A DNA stretch of 64,000 nt from Desulfonatronum thioautotrophicum (GCF_000934745.1 NZ_JYNO01000019.1:1-64000), one strand, 5' to 3'. Shown: positions 35,115 to 44,949, numbered from the stretch's first letter. Numbers and translations: made by a program. The notes: generated by a model from the letters alone, not told the origin.

Positions 35115-36161
35115 TTAAAGAAAGCCCGCGGTTAAAAGCAGGCTTGTGCCGAGAAGGATGATCAGCAGCGCACCCAGGCAGGACAGAGTGCGATGCATTG
35201 TCGCGAGGAGGCGCTTGGAGCGGCTGCTGAGGTTGAGAACGGTGTTCGTGGACCCCACGGTGAGCAGACCCAGGGCCGAAGCGGTCAGGCCCATGCCCAG
35301 GGCCAGGGGTATCATGGCGGTCAGGCCGGCCCAGAATACATTCAGGCTGAGGGTGAACAGTAAAATCAGGGCGGCTCCCGGGCAGGGCATCAGTCCCGTG
35401 GCCAGAGACAGGGAGACGATGTCTCTGGGATTGGCCCGCGGGCACTCCGCTGCTTCCACGCTCGGTGTCCGCCACCAGTCGAACAGCGTCTTGGCAAGAA
35501 GGAACAGCCCGATGAGAATGATCAAGCCGTAGCTGATGGATTGCAACCGGCCTTCCACGGCGTGGAAAGCGGCGATGTTCGCCCGGCCCAGGGTCCAGGA
35601 AAGGCCGGTGACGATTACCACTGCCGAGAAAATATGAATGGTTGTGATCAGGTTGCCGAAAAGCAAGGCTTGTCTCCAGGTACCCCGCCGGGAGACAAAG
35701 TACGAGCAGACAATGGATTTGCCGTGTCCCGGCCCCAGGGCGTGAATAACGCCGTAGAGAAATGAAAGCAGCATCAACTGCCATGTCGCCGCCCCGAATG
35801 GCTGCTCCTGGATCTGACGGGCATAGGTGGTCATGCGTTGGCGCAGTTCACGCTGCATGGCGACCATCTCGGCGAAAAACGGCGGGGTAAAGCGCGGAGC
35901 CGCTCCTGGCGGACGCACCGACGGCTCGTGGGGCGGCTCACGGGAAGGCTGAGTGGCCCGCACTTCCCCTGTTGACCTGTCTTGCTCTGTGGGGGCGGTC
36001 AACGGCTCTTTCGAGGGTTGCTCGATGGCTCGTTCCCGATTTGGAGGCGTCAGGAACGGATTTTGAGCCATGGCTTGCCCTATGCAGAGAAGCACAAGCA
36101 TGGCCGCAGCCAGGGCGGCTAAAGGGAAGCGGGTCACGCCAAAGGCTCGTTTCCAGAGCAC
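35115..36161 (-). CDS. NicO/RcnA-type nickel or cobalt transporter
   Basis: A 348-residue membrane protein with a signal-like N-terminus (LAALAAAMLVLLCIG), a proline-rich periplasmic linker (about residues 33-110) and six or so membrane segments. The first has SFLYGVIHALGPGHGKSIV, the NicO/RcnA metal-binding histidine motif; a second motif LSLATGLMPCPGAALIL follows. NicO proteins move Ni or Co ions; direction is uncertain. Nickel is needed for the hydrogenase in this window. The start at 36161 is a GTG with a weak site and overlaps the end of buk by 28 bases, so it may be co-expressed with the ptb-buk operon. Confidence 0.8.
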   Translation of the reverse strand: MLWKRAFGVTRFPLAALAAAMLVLLCIGQAMAQNPFLTPPNRERAIEQPSKEPLTAPTEQDRSTGEVRATQPSREPPHEPSVRPPGAAPRFTPPFFAEMVAMQRELRQRMTTYARQIQEQPFGAATWQLMLLSFLYGVIHALGPGHGKSIVCSYFVSRRGTWRQALLFGNLITTIHIFSAVVIVTGLSWTLGRANIAAFHAVEGRLQSISYGLIILIGLFLLAKTLFDWWRTPSVEAAECPRANPRDIVSLSLATGLMPCPGAALILLFTLSLNVFWAGLTAMIPLALGMGLTASALGLLTVGSTNTVLNLSSRSKRLLATMHRTLSCLGALLIILLGTSLLLTAGFL

Positions 36162-37282
36162 GTTTCGGTAGGAATGCTGGATGTGTGATTTGGGATTGTT
36201 TTTGGCAAGCCGTACTCCTGGAGGACGACTTTGCCCTGCAAGGCCGCCAGGGCACTTTCAGCCATAACCCTTGCCTCGGTCAACCCCTGGACCACCTCGA
36301 TGCTGCCCAGAGGCGCAAGCCGGTTGCGCAGGTCGCGCAACAGCACTTCACTTTGGGCCAAGCCGCCGGTGAGCACGATGGCGTCCAAGGGCCGATGATC
36401 CTTGAGTGTCACCAGGACAGGCAGCAAGGATGCGACGTGCTTGGCAATCGCGTAGCCGAATGCGGCGACCACGGCCACGGCCGGAGCATTTTTTTGGCGG
36501 ACCATCGTTTCAATGACCCGAAAGTCATTGGTCTCCAGATGCGCATGCAACCCCCCTTCCCGGAGTATGGCGCGGCGCAGCTTCGGAAGGTCCATGGCCC
36601 CATCTTCCAGAAGCTGGAGTAACGGCAGGAGCGGCAACGCACCGCTGCGTTCCGGGCTCATCGGTCCCTCTCCGTCCAGGGCATTCGTCACATCCACCAC
36701 CCTACCGCGGCAATGGGCACCGATGCTGATGCCTCCTCCGAGATGGGCGACGATGAATTTGCCGTTTTCGTAATTTATGCCCAGGCGTCGGGCTGCCTCC
36801 CGGGCCGCACCGCGTTGTGACAGGGCATGAAACGTGCTCCGGCGGAATACGTTCGGCAAGCCGGTCAGTCTGGCCTCTGGACAAAGTTCGTCCGTAACCA
36901 CTGGGTCCACGATCAGGGCCAACCCTCCGAAGCGCTTTGCTATCTCCAAGGCCAGCGGTGCACCCAGGTTGCATGGATGCTCTCCGAAGCGTTGCAAACG
37001 CAAATCCTCAAGCATCCGCTCACCAATCCGGTAAACCCCGCCGGGGAGGGGAGCCAGCAGGCCGCCCCGGCCCACCACGGCGTCCAAGCGGTCCGCGCCC
37101 GCCTGGGCAAGAACAGCCAAAATCGGCTTGAGTCGCAGAGCAAATTGGCTCCAGACATCGGGAAACCCGGCCAACTCCGGTTTCGGGTGCTGGACTTCAC
37201 GGGAGACCACCGGCTCCAGGCCGTGGAACAGAACAATCTTCGTCGAAGTTGACCCGGGGTTGATGGTCAAGATGGATTTCAT
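36134..37282 (-). CDS. buk: Butyrate kinase
   Basis: A 382-residue acyl kinase of the ASKHA fold that makes ATP from butyryl- or branched acyl-phosphate. The N-terminal phosphate motif ILTINPGSTSTKIVLF, the VAHLGGGISIGAH and FGYAIAKHVASLL segments, and the adenosine motif DAIVLTGGLAQSE are diagnostic. A start at 37351 would add 23 non-conserved residues but overlaps the ptb stop as ATGA; 37282 gives the usual family N-terminus. Together with ptb it converts acyl-CoA to acid and ATP. The C-terminal 20 residues exceed the family length slightly. Confidence 0.9.
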   Translation of the reverse strand: MKSILTINPGSTSTKIVLFHGLEPVVSREVQHPKPELAGFPDVWSQFALRLKPILAVLAQAGADRLDAVVGRGGLLAPLPGGVYRIGERMLEDLRLQRFGEHPCNLGAPLALEIAKRFGGLALIVDPVVTDELCPEARLTGLPNVFRRSTFHALSQRGAAREAARRLGINYENGKFIVAHLGGGISIGAHCRGRVVDVTNALDGEGPMSPERSGALPLLPLLQLLEDGAMDLPKLRRAILREGGLHAHLETNDFRVIETMVRQKNAPAVAVVAAFGYAIAKHVASLLPVLVTLKDHRPLDAIVLTGGLAQSEVLLRDLRNRLAPLGSIEVVQGLTEARVMAESALAALQGKVVLQEYGLPKTIPNHTSSIPTETCSGNEPLA

Positions 37283-37347
37283 GGAAGACTCGGGAAGCCT
37301 GGGCAGCGTGTTTTGGGTGGTCGCGTTGGGCGTGCGGATCCGGCGGA

Positions 37348-38295
37348 TCATGACGTGGTGGTCAGGTGGACGGCCAGGGCCATGGAAAGCAGCTTGGAAT
37401 GGGCACTGTCGCCGCGGGAGGGGACGACGATGGGTACGGAACTGCCCACCACAACCCCGGCCACATCCAGGCTGAGCAAGGTGTTCAGGGATTTAAAAAG
37501 CACATTGCCGCTTTCGATGTCCGGGGTGATGAGAATGTCGGCATTGCCGGCGACGGGGCTTTGAAACCCCTTGCTGGTCGCGGCCTGGGCCGAGAGAGCC
37601 AGGTCCAAAGCCATGGGGCCGCCCACAAGAGCGTCCCCGAAAGCTCCTTCCTGACCCATGCGCGCGATCAGGTCCGCGTCCAAGGTGGCGGGCATGGCCG
37701 GGTAGTTGACCTTTTCCGTGGCCGCGAGCATGGCCGCTCGGGGGACGGTCATGCCCAAGGCCCGGGCCACGTTCAGGGCGTTGCGCAGTATCTCCACCTT
37801 GCGTTGCAGGTTGGGGCGAATGTTCACCGCGGCGTCGCTGAGCAGCATCAGCTTGCCGGAGGCTGGGTTCTCGAACACCGTGACATGGCTGAGAATGCCC
37901 TGGGGAGGAACGCCGGAAGTCTTGTCCAGCACGGCCTTGAGCAGCGTGCTGGTGGAGACGGCCCCTTTCATGATCAGCGCGGCCTCTCCCTCCCGGTACA
38001 TCCGAACGGCTTCCCGGACAGCTGCTTCGTCGTCAGGCAGGTGGATACAGCGCAGAGATGAGATATCCAGGCTCAGGTCGTGGGCAATACGCCGGGTGAT
38101 GTTCTGGTCGCCGATGAGCACCGGCTCCAAAAGGCCGGCTGAATAGGCCTGCATTGCCGCCTCCAGGACAAATATGTCCCCGGAACGGGCAATGGCCAGC
38201 TTCGGGCTGCTGGGGGACGCAACCGCGGAGCGGATCAGGTCGTCAAGGGAGGTTATGGTCATTGTCGTGACGGAAGAAGCCCTTGGGTTTCTCAT
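37348..38295 (-). CDS. ptb: Phosphate butyryltransferase
   Basis: A 315-residue phosphotransacylase: acyl-CoA plus phosphate to acyl-phosphate plus CoA. Family features are SPKLAIARSGDIFVLEAAMQ, ALIMKGAVSTSTLLKAVLDK, LLSDAAVNIRPNL and the C-terminal SGNVLFKSLNTL..AGVVVGSSVPIVVPSR. The start at 38295 overlaps the ACT-gene stop as ATGA and has GGTGATGA directly ahead. Downstream it abuts buk, so ACT, ptb and buk form one coupled operon. The preferred acyl group (butyryl or branched-chain) is not visible from sequence. Confidence 0.9.
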   Translation of the reverse strand: MRNPRASSVTTMTITSLDDLIRSAVASPSSPKLAIARSGDIFVLEAAMQAYSAGLLEPVLIGDQNITRRIAHDLSLDISSLRCIHLPDDEAAVREAVRMYREGEAALIMKGAVSTSTLLKAVLDKTSGVPPQGILSHVTVFENPASGKLMLLSDAAVNIRPNLQRKVEILRNALNVARALGMTVPRAAMLAATEKVNYPAMPATLDADLIARMGQEGAFGDALVGGPMALDLALSAQAATSKGFQSPVAGNADILITPDIESGNVLFKSLNTLLSLDVAGVVVGSSVPIVVPSRGDSAHSKLLSMALAVHLTTTS

Positions 38296-38780
38296 TCATC
38301 ACCGCGTTTGAGAGCGATCATCCCGGAGCGGCACAAGCTTTTGATGCCGTGAGGCTTGAGCATGTTGATCAGCCCGTCAACCCGTTCCCGATCCCCACTC
38401 ATCTCCACGGTGACGGTGGACCTACCCATGCCGACCACATTCGCTCGAAATACCTCGAAGATTTGCATGATTTGTGTTGTATTGGCCGGAGTCATGGCCA
38501 CCTTGGCCAAGACCAACTCCCGGTCGACGAATTCCTTACGGCGCAGATCGTCCATTCCGATGATCACGTCCATCAGAGCCATGTCTTCGGTGATCCGCTG
38601 GATGTCCTCTTCGGTCCCGTCCAGGCCGATGGTCAGGCGAGATATTTCCGGATCTTCGGTCTCGCCCGCGGAGATGCTCCGGATGTTCACGTTGTACTTC
38701 CTGATGGCCTGGGCCATGTCGGCCAAGACGCCCGGTTTGTTTTTTGTTAGTGCGGAGATGGTTTGGGTCATGGGCAACAT
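38292..38780 (-). CDS. ACT-domain protein, acetolactate synthase small-subunit-like
   Basis: A 162-residue protein with an N-terminal ACT domain (ISALTKNKPGVLADMAQAIR, then VNIRSISAGETEDPEISRLT) and a C-terminal ALS-small-subunit-like domain (RELVLAKVAM...IFRAxVVGMG-type strand pattern). Such proteins normally give valine feedback on acetolactate synthase. No large subunit is next to it; instead it is coupled by ATGA to ptb. Either it acts in trans or it regulates the acyl-phosphate genes. Start choice between ATG 38780 and 38771 is open; AGGA lies upstream of both. Confidence 0.75.
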   Translation of the reverse strand: MLPMTQTISALTKNKPGVLADMAQAIRKYNVNIRSISAGETEDPEISRLTIGLDGTEEDIQRITEDMALMDVIIGMDDLRRKEFVDRELVLAKVAMTPANTTQIMQIFEVFRANVVGMGRSTVTVEMSGDRERVDGLINMLKPHGIKSLCRSGMIALKRGDE

Positions 38781-38847
38781 TATCCTTGAATCAAGGGAGA
38801 GGTTTTGTCGCAATCTTGCGTTAACAATTGTGTAATATTTGACTTTA

Positions 38848-38865
38848 GTTTGTCGCAAAACAAAC
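38848..38865. promoter_or_regulatory. Possible operator dyad between the ACT-ptb-buk and glnN operons
   Basis: GTTTG (38848-38852) and CAAAC (38861-38865) form a short inverted repeat around TCGCAAAA, and a second TTTTGTCGCAA lies about 45 bases to the left. It sits upstream of the minus-strand ACT gene and the plus-strand glnN. No regulator is known to bind it. The remaining roughly 270 bases before glnN are AT-rich and hold no gene. Confidence 0.25.
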
Positions 38866-39140
38866 CATAAGAGTACAAAAATGTAATATGCTAAGTGTCG
38901 TTATTTTGGGGGTACCTCGTTTCCCTTTGTCTTTCTTGGTTTTTTTTGTTTGGAACACCTTTTGCTAAATGAGCTGGCAACGATGGAGTTGGTCATTGGC
39001 AGCCCTGGGTGGATGGCCAGGGGCCGACTGCATCATGAGCCGCTGATTGAACATAAGCTCGCGATCATCAGGTTTGGAGGATCATTGTTTCTTCAGGTCC
39101 CCAGCGTTGTCAACATACGAAAAGAGAAAGGAGAGTCTTC

Positions 39141-41324
39141 ATGAGTGGAATCCAGTCCCGTTTGAACGCCATTTCAGCCGTTACCAACTACACCCCAGTC
39201 GCGGCTCCGCTGAATTTCGCGGAGACCAAGCCCACGGATCTGTTCGGGTGCAACGTCTTCAACGACAAGGTGATGAAGGAACGCCTGCCAAATGATGCTT
39301 ACAAATCCCTCAAGAAAACCATTGAATACGGTGAAAAGCTGGATCCGGCTCTGGCAGACATCGTGGCCAATGCCATGAAGGACTGGGCCATCGAGAAGGG
39401 AGCCACCCATTTCACGCACGTGTTTTACCCCTTGACCGGACTGACGGCGGAAAAGCACGATGCCTTTCTGGTTCCTGACGGCAGCGGCGGAGCGCTGGCC
39501 CAGTTCAGCGGCAAGCTGCTGATCCAGGGGGAACCCGATGCGTCCAGTTTTCCGTCCGGAGGCCTGCGCACCACGTTCGAGGCTCGCGGCTATACCGCCT
39601 GGGACGTCACCAGTCCGGCCTATATCCTGGAAAATCCCAATGGCACATTCTTGTGCATTCCCACGGCCTTTGTATCCTGGACCGGCGAGGCCCTGGACAA
39701 GAAGACCCCTCTGCTGCGCTCTCTGCAGGCCCTGAACAAGCAGGCCAAGCGCCTGCTCAGCCTCTTTGGCGTGGAAACCAAGCTGCCCGTGACCTCGTAT
39801 GCCGGGTCGGAGCAGGAATATTTTCTCATTGACCGCAACTTCATTTTTACCCGTCCTGACCTGCTCATTGCCGGACGCAGCCTGTTTGGCGCCAAACCGG
39901 CCAAGGGCCAGGAATTCGAGGACCAGTACTTCGGCTCCATCCCCCGGCGCGTTCTCTCGTTCATGATGGAAGTGGAGCGGGAGTTGTACAAGCTGGGTGT
40001 GCCTGTGAAGACGCGGCATAATGAAGTTGCCCCTGGTCAGTATGAAATCGCCCCGATTTTTGAGCCCGGCAACTTGGCTACGGATCACAATCAGTTGGTA
40101 ATGACCGTGCTGCGCAACGTGGCCAAGCGCTACGGCATGGAATGCCTGCTGCACGAGAAGCCCTTTGCCGGGATCAACGGTTCGGGCAAGCACCTGAACT
40201 ATTCCCTGGGCAACGCTGAACTGGGCAGCCTGTTCGATCCGGGTGAGACCCCCCATGAAAACGCCCAGTTCCTGATCTTCTGCGCCGCGGCCATCCGGGC
40301 GATGCACAAGTACGGCGCTTTGCTGCGGGCCACGGCGGCTTCAGCTTCCAACGACCATCGCCTGGGCGCCAACGAGGCCCCGCCGGCAATCATGTCCGTT
40401 TACCTCGGTGCACAACTGACCGAGGTGTTCGAGCAGATCAAGGCCGGTTCCGTAAAAGGATCGAAGAAAAAAGATGCTCTGACCGTGGGTGTGGACACAT
40501 TGCCCCCGTTGCCCATGGATCCCGGCGATCGCAACCGAACCAGCCCCTTTGCCTTTACCGGCAACCGCTTTGAATTCCGTGCCGTGGGTTCCTCGCAGTC
40601 CATTGCTGGGCCGCAGGTGGCCTTGAACACGATGATGGCCGAGTCCATGGACTTCATTGCCACGGAACTGGAAAAAGCCACCAAAGGCGATCCCGGCAAA
40701 CTGAACGCCGCTGTTCAGGCCTTGCTGAAGAAAATCATCACGGAACACGAAGCCATCATTTTCAACGGCGACGGCTATTCCGACGAATGGCACCAGGAAG
40801 CCGCGAAGCGGGGCTTGCCCAACCTGCGCACCACTCCCGAAGCCCTGCCCGTGATCACCAGCAAGCCGGTGGTTGATCTTTTCGCCACCTATGGCGTGCT
40901 TTCCGAGGCAGAGCTGCATTCCCGTCAGGAAATCTACCTGGAGCAGTACAGCAAAACCATCAATACCGAAGCCAACCTAGCCATTCGCTTGGCCAAGACC
41001 GTGATTTTCCCCGCAGCCATGCGCTACCAGGGAGAACTGGCCGCCACCTGTGCCAACCTGAAGGCCATCGGGCACGACGTGAAGATGATCACACTGGAAG
41101 ACGTCACCGCCAAGCTGCGCACCTTGCAGAAGGCTGTCGGAGACTTGGAAAACTTGTTGGAGAAGATTCCGCACGGCGATACCCTCAAGGAAGCCGAGTA
41201 CTTCTGCAACACGGTCCTGCCGGGGATCAATATGGTCCGGGAATGGGCCGACTCTCTGGAAACCGTGGTGGCCGACGACCTGTGGGCCCTGCCGAGTTAC
41301 CAGGAGATGCTGTTTATTAAATAG
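39141..41324 (+). CDS. glnN: Type III glutamine synthetase
   Basis: A 727-residue GSIII that makes glutamine from glutamate, ammonia and ATP. Features are the N-terminal [17 protein letters not shown], the [20 protein letters not shown] segment, the catalytic [38 protein letters not shown] and [13 protein letters not shown]. Length fits GSIII (about 700-730). AAGGAG precedes the ATG by eight bases. It is a single-gene transcript with a strong terminator at 41343. GSIII enzymes are not adenylylated like GSI, so control would be transcriptional. Confidence 0.95.
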   Translation: MSGIQSRLNAISAVTNYTPVAAPLNFAETKPTDLFGCNVFNDKVMKERLPNDAYKSLKKTIEYGEKLDPALADIVANAMKDWAIEKGATHFTHVFYPLTGLTAEKHDAFLVPDGSGGALAQFSGKLLIQGEPDASSFPSGGLRTTFEARGYTAWDVTSPAYILENPNGTFLCIPTAFVSWTGEALDKKTPLLRSLQALNKQAKRLLSLFGVETKLPVTSYAGSEQEYFLIDRNFIFTRPDLLIAGRSLFGAKPAKGQEFEDQYFGSIPRRVLSFMMEVERELYKLGVPVKTRHNEVAPGQYEIAPIFEPGNLATDHNQLVMTVLRNVAKRYGMECLLHEKPFAGINGSGKHLNYSLGNAELGSLFDPGETPHENAQFLIFCAAAIRAMHKYGALLRATAASASNDHRLGANEAPPAIMSVYLGAQLTEVFEQIKAGSVKGSKKKDALTVGVDTLPPLPMDPGDRNRTSPFAFTGNRFEFRAVGSSQSIAGPQVALNTMMAESMDFIATELEKATKGDPGKLNAAVQALLKKIITEHEAIIFNGDGYSDEWHQEAAKRGLPNLRTTPEALPVITSKPVVDLFATYGVLSEAELHSRQEIYLEQYSKTINTEANLAIRLAKTVIFPAAMRYQGELAATCANLKAIGHDVKMITLEDVTAKLRTLQKAVGDLENLLEKIPHGDTLKEAEYFCNTVLPGINMVREWADSLETVVADDLWALPSYQEMLFIK

Positions 41325-41342
41325 CCGACTTTCACCCTTTGG

Positions 41343-41382
41343 AAACAAGAAAGGCCGCCTCTTCAGGCGGCCTTTCTTGTTT
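41343..41382 (+). terminator. Terminator of glnN
   Basis: AAACAAGAAAGGCCGCC pairs perfectly with GGCGGCCTTTCTTGTTT around a TCTTCA loop. The stem itself carries the T-rich tail, so it can act on both strands; it lies 18 bases after glnN. Confidence 0.9.
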
Positions 41383-41581
41383 CGTGGCACCCCTTCACTA
41401 CAGCTTGATCAGAGCACCATTGCGAAGCCGGATTCCCAAAAATATGATTTTTTGGTCCTGCCTCCAAGTCATACCCGTGAATACGGATATCCAGTTCTTT
41501 TTTGAGATGAATACTGAGGCCCTGTTTCCTGAAAGGGAAAACCACGCCCTCTGTAGGAAATATCCTGGGGAAGCTGTTCAG

Positions 41582-42118
41582 TCAGCATGATTCCTCTGTA
41601 TTCGAAGCTCGATCAGTTTTTTCCGAAACTGGGTGATATTCTCCGCCATGCTCGGAGACCTCTTGGAGAACAAACCGGCACAGTTCATCAAGGCGGGCTT
41701 GGCAGGGCGGGGTCAGTTCCGTGCCCCAGGGGTCGAACTCCTTGGGTTCCATGCCGAGGACCACGGTTTCCGGGCAGTTGCCCAGAACCTTGCATGTGGC
41801 CAGGGTTTCCAACAGGTCGGTTTGGTGCATGGAGTTCTTGAAGGCCACGCTCTTGCCCATCTCCACGCCAGCCAGGCGATACAGCGTTCCTGGTTCACCG
41901 TCATTGACGACCGCATCCACGACGATCAGCCGGTCAAACTCCATGATTGGGTCCATCAGGGCCATTCCCAGGGTTCCACCGTCCATGAGTACGACGTTGG
42001 GAGAAAAGGCGTATTCAGCGCGGAGTTTTTCAACAACTTTCACCCCAACGCCTTCGTCTTTGAGCAAAATATTGCCCACGCCGAGAACAAGTATTTTTGG
42101 AGCATTATGTTTTTCCAT
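41582..42118 (-). CDS. hynD: Hydrogenase maturation endopeptidase
   Basis: A 178-residue protease of the HybD/HyaD family. After nickel insertion it removes the C-terminal tail of the hydrogenase large subunit behind the DPCxxCxxH motif. The N-terminal ILVLGVGNILLKDEGVGVKV contains the metal-binding glutamate, and further ligands are the VDAV aspartate region and the SMHQTDLL histidine. The ATG at 42118 was chosen over a TTG at 42130. It lies directly downstream of hynA after a terminator-like hairpin, so it is expressed at a lower level or by read-through. Confidence 0.9.
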   Translation of the reverse strand: MEKHNAPKILVLGVGNILLKDEGVGVKVVEKLRAEYAFSPNVVLMDGGTLGMALMDPIMEFDRLIVVDAVVNDGEPGTLYRLAGVEMGKSVAFKNSMHQTDLLETLATCKVLGNCPETVVLGMEPKEFDPWGTELTPPCQARLDELCRFVLQEVSEHGGEYHPVSEKTDRASNTEESC

Positions 42119-42134
42119 GAGCTTTTCCAAAGAA

Positions 42135-42173
42135 AGAGCGAAGATCTCCCGGATTTTGGGAGATCTTCGCTCT
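42135..42173 (-). terminator. Terminator-like hairpin between hynA and hynD
   Basis: AGAGCGAAGATCTCCC pairs perfectly with GGGAGATCTTCGCTCT around a seven-base loop, followed on the minus strand by TTCTTTGG. It lies about 60 bases past hynA and just before hynD, so it may set the ratio of structural subunits to protease. Confidence 0.8.
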
Positions 42174-42234
42174 CAGATCATGCATGGTGCCCGGTGTCGG
42201 CGAACATGGAAACACCGGGGACGGAGTCGCGTTC

Positions 42235-43938
42235 TTACAGGACCTTGAACTCGTGGACCTGGTTGGTCTTGGAGTCGATGACGTGCACGCCGCAGGCGAT
42301 GCAGGGGTCAAAGGAGTGCACGGTTCGCAACAGTTCCACGGGGCGCTTCGGATCGGCGATGGGCGTGTTGATCAGCGCCTCTTCCATCGGACCCAGCTTG
42401 CCGTTGGCGCAGCGCGGTCCGAGATTCCAGGTGGAGGGAACCACCAGCTGGAAGTTCTCGATCTTGCCGTCCTTGATCTTGATCCAGTGGCTCAGCGCAC
42501 CGCGGGGCACGTCGGCAAAGCCGACGCCCTCGGCCACGTCGGGCATTTCATGATCCACTGCCAGCTGGCTGTTGCCGCTCTTCACGTTGTCCACCAATTC
42601 ATCCAGCCACTCTTCCATTTTCTGGGCGATGGTCAGGGTATGGATGCCGCGGGCGGCGGTCCGGCCAAGGGTTGAATGCAGGGCCTCGGGGCCGACGCCA
42701 AGATGGTTCAGCACCAAATCCACTGCCGCGACGGTTTCCGGCTGTCCCTTGGCATAGGCTACCAGGACCGCGGCAAGCGGACCGACCTCCATGGGCTGGT
42801 CCAAGTAGCGCGGGGCCTTGGACCAGGAATAACGGTCGGTATCCTCTGGCCCAGTGTACTTGGGCTCGGTTACGCCCTGATAGGGATGGCGGGCTTCCGT
42901 GCCTTCATACCAGCTCGCGGCCACGTGCTCATAGATAGCGTTGGGATCCACGTCCTGCACGTTGGACAGGTCGCGGTTCATGATCACGCCGGGTGGCAAC
43001 CAGCGGCTGTTCAGATCCTTCTCGACCTTTGGGTACTCGCCGAAGGCCATATAGTTGGTACATCCGCCGATTCCGGCCCAGTCCTTGTATTCCGCGGCAA
43101 CGGCCAGAAGATCCGGGATGTAGACCTGCTCAACGAATTCGCGGGTTTCTCGCAACAAGCCGCGATATTCCTCCAGTCTCTCAGGTCGCAATGACTCGTA
43201 GCAGGTCACTCCACCGCTGATGGTAAACTGGGTATGCGGCACCTTGCCGCCGAAAATGGCAATGGCCCGCGTTGACCGGATTTGCATGCGCAGGGCTTCC
43301 AGATAGTGCGCCGTGCCGATAAGGTTCAATTCAGGGGACAAATAGTACGCCGGATGTCCACCCAGGAAGTCGGCATTGGTAAAGATACCGAGCTGGCCTT
43401 GATTGACGAAGGTGGTCAGGCGCTCCTGAACCGCCTTCAAGTCCTCGGCCTTGGTCGGACGCGGGGAGATGTTGTTGGCGAGCTTGGCAGCCTTGACCGG
43501 GTCGGCCTGCAGAGCACTGGTTACGTCCACCCAGTCCAGGGCGTGCAGGACGTAGAAGTGGATGAAATGGTCGGCGACGGTTTGCGAAGCCATGACCAGG
43601 TTGCGGATGATCCGGGCATTATCGGGAATGTCGACGCCCACGGCGTCGTCCAGGCATCGGGTGGATGCCAGGGCATGAACGTAGTTTCAAACCCCGCAGG
43701 CGCGAGCCGTGAAGTGCTGCGCATCTCTCGGGTCCCGGCCTTTCAGGATGGTTTCCAGACCGCGGTAGAGCTGAGATATGGAGCGGGCATTGACGACCTT
43801 CCCATTATCAACTTCCACTTCCAGGCGGAGGTGGCCTTCGATCCGGGTAATGGGATCGACGGTGATTGGCCCAGAAAAATCACTCTGGGGTGTTGCCATG
43901 ACGGCCGCGGGAGCGGCCTGGGGCTTACAGCCTGACAT
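42235..43938 (-). CDS. hynA: [NiFe] hydrogenase large subunit with an in-frame TGA at the second Ni-binding cysteine
   Basis: Reading through one TGA (43687-43689) gives a 567-residue large subunit of a periplasmic uptake [NiFe] hydrogenase. The N-terminal [20 protein letters not shown] is normal. The nickel motif, usually RxCGVCTxxH, reads RACGV-(TGA)[11 protein letters not shown]. The C-terminal motif DPCIACGVH is complete, followed by a 15-residue tail for HynD to remove. No frameshift occurs: residues before and after the TGA are in the same frame and match the family closely. The TGA is either selenocysteine or a nonsense change; hairpins follow it. GGAGGAG precedes the ATG at 43938. Without read-through only 83 residues are made. 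Confidence 0.85.
43632..43689 (-). promoter_or_regulatory. In-frame TGA followed by two small hairpins (possible SECIS)
   Basis: Counting from the base after TGA, bases 15-37 form CC-U-GGCAUC, loop CACCC, GAUGCC-U-GG (43672-43650). Bases 39-55 form a seven-pair stem CGACGCC, loop GUG, GGCGUCG (43648-43632). Bacterial selenocysteine signals place a small loop with an early G about 16-37 bases after UGA: the first hairpin has the right distance but no G in the first two loop positions, and the second has a GU loop but lies 45 bases away. A SECIS is possible but unproved. Confidence 0.35.
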
Positions 43939-43989
43939 AGTATCTCCTCCTTCAAGAGTTGCTTGCGTGCGGTTTGCTGGGTGTTGCAA

Positions 43990-44949
43990 TTACAGTGGTT
44001 TGTAAAACGGGGTCATCTGGTCCCAGAAGCGCGGTTCGCTGCAACCGATGCAGGGATGGCCGGCTTCCACGGGCCAGTTGGTTTCATTGAATTTCACCTC
44101 GGGACAGTTGTTGAACGTGTCCGGACCCTTGCAGCCAACTTCCAGCAGGCACCAGCCTTTTTTGGCTTCCTCAGAGTCGAAGGTGGCCGCAAACTCGTAG
44201 TTGAAATAGTGGTCCAAACGTTCGCATAACTCATGCACCGTATCACCATAAAACATTCTGGGGCGGTTGAGTCGATCCAGGGCAGGCATGCCTTTGGTCA
44301 GCAAATGGACCACGGTACCCACAAAATTATAGGGGCTCGGGGGGCATCCGGCGACGTTGATGGCCCGTGTCTCCAGTCCGAGGTGTTCCATCAATTCATT
44401 GACGCCCATGGCCCCTGTGGGGTTGGGCGCGGCCGCCTGGATACCGCCGAAGTTGGCGCAGGCACCGATGGCAATCACGGCTTCGGCATTGGGCAGGTAT
44501 TTCTCGGCTATCTCCAGCATTGTATTCCCGCCGGTCCTGCCGTAAACCCCGTTGTCCTTGGTGGGAATGCCGCCTTCAACAACGGCGATATAGCCGTAGG
44601 GTGATGTAACGGCCTGTTCCAATGCTGCCTTGAAATTGTCACCGGCGGCGGCCATCAAGGTTTTTTGATAGTCCAGGGAAATGGTGTCGAAGAGCAGTTC
44701 GTCGATGTAGGGGTTGACCGTGCGGACCACGGACATGGTGCAACCTGTGCATTCCGCGAGGTGAAAATAGACCACCGACGGCCTACGCGGATCAGTGAGC
44801 GCCGCGGCGACCTGTTTGGCAAATGAGGCTTCCATGCCCATGACCGCCGCAACACCGGCGCAGAACTTCATGAAGTCGCGACGGTTGATGCCACGACCTT
44901 GGAGCCTTTTTTCGGCCCCTTCCTTGGCCAGACCAACACTGAGTTTCAT
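43990..44949 (-). CDS. hynB: [NiFe] hydrogenase small subunit, Tat-exported
   Basis: A 319-residue small subunit that carries electrons from the active site through three iron-sulfur clusters. The twin-arginine signal [13 protein letters not shown] lies at residues 23-35 and exports the folded dimer to the periplasm. Cluster ligands include ECTGC (proximal) near residue 67, [17 protein letters not shown] and the C-terminal cysteines in NNCPEV and [19 protein letters not shown] precedes the start. It ends 51 bases before hynA, the usual order. Residues look complete, supporting a working enzyme despite the TGA in hynA. Confidence 0.93.
   Translation of the reverse strand: MKLSVGLAKEGAEKRLQGRGINRRDFMKFCAGVAAVMGMEASFAKQVAAALTDPRRPSVVYFHLAECTGCTMSVVRTVNPYIDELLFDTISLDYQKTLMAAAGDNFKAALEQAVTSPYGYIAVVEGGIPTKDNGVYGRTGGNTMLEIAEKYLPNAEAVIAIGACANFGGIQAAAPNPTGAMGVNELMEHLGLETRAINVAGCPPSPYNFVGTVVHLLTKGMPALDRLNRPRMFYGDTVHELCERLDHYFNYEFAATFDSEEAKKGWCLLEVGCKGPDTFNNCPEVKFNETNWPVEAGHPCIGCSEPRFWDQMTPFYKPL

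Noticed and set aside
42235-43989. Frameshift in hynA
   Set aside because: Residues before and after the break are in the same frame; only one codon (TGA) differs from the family, so it is not a frameshift.
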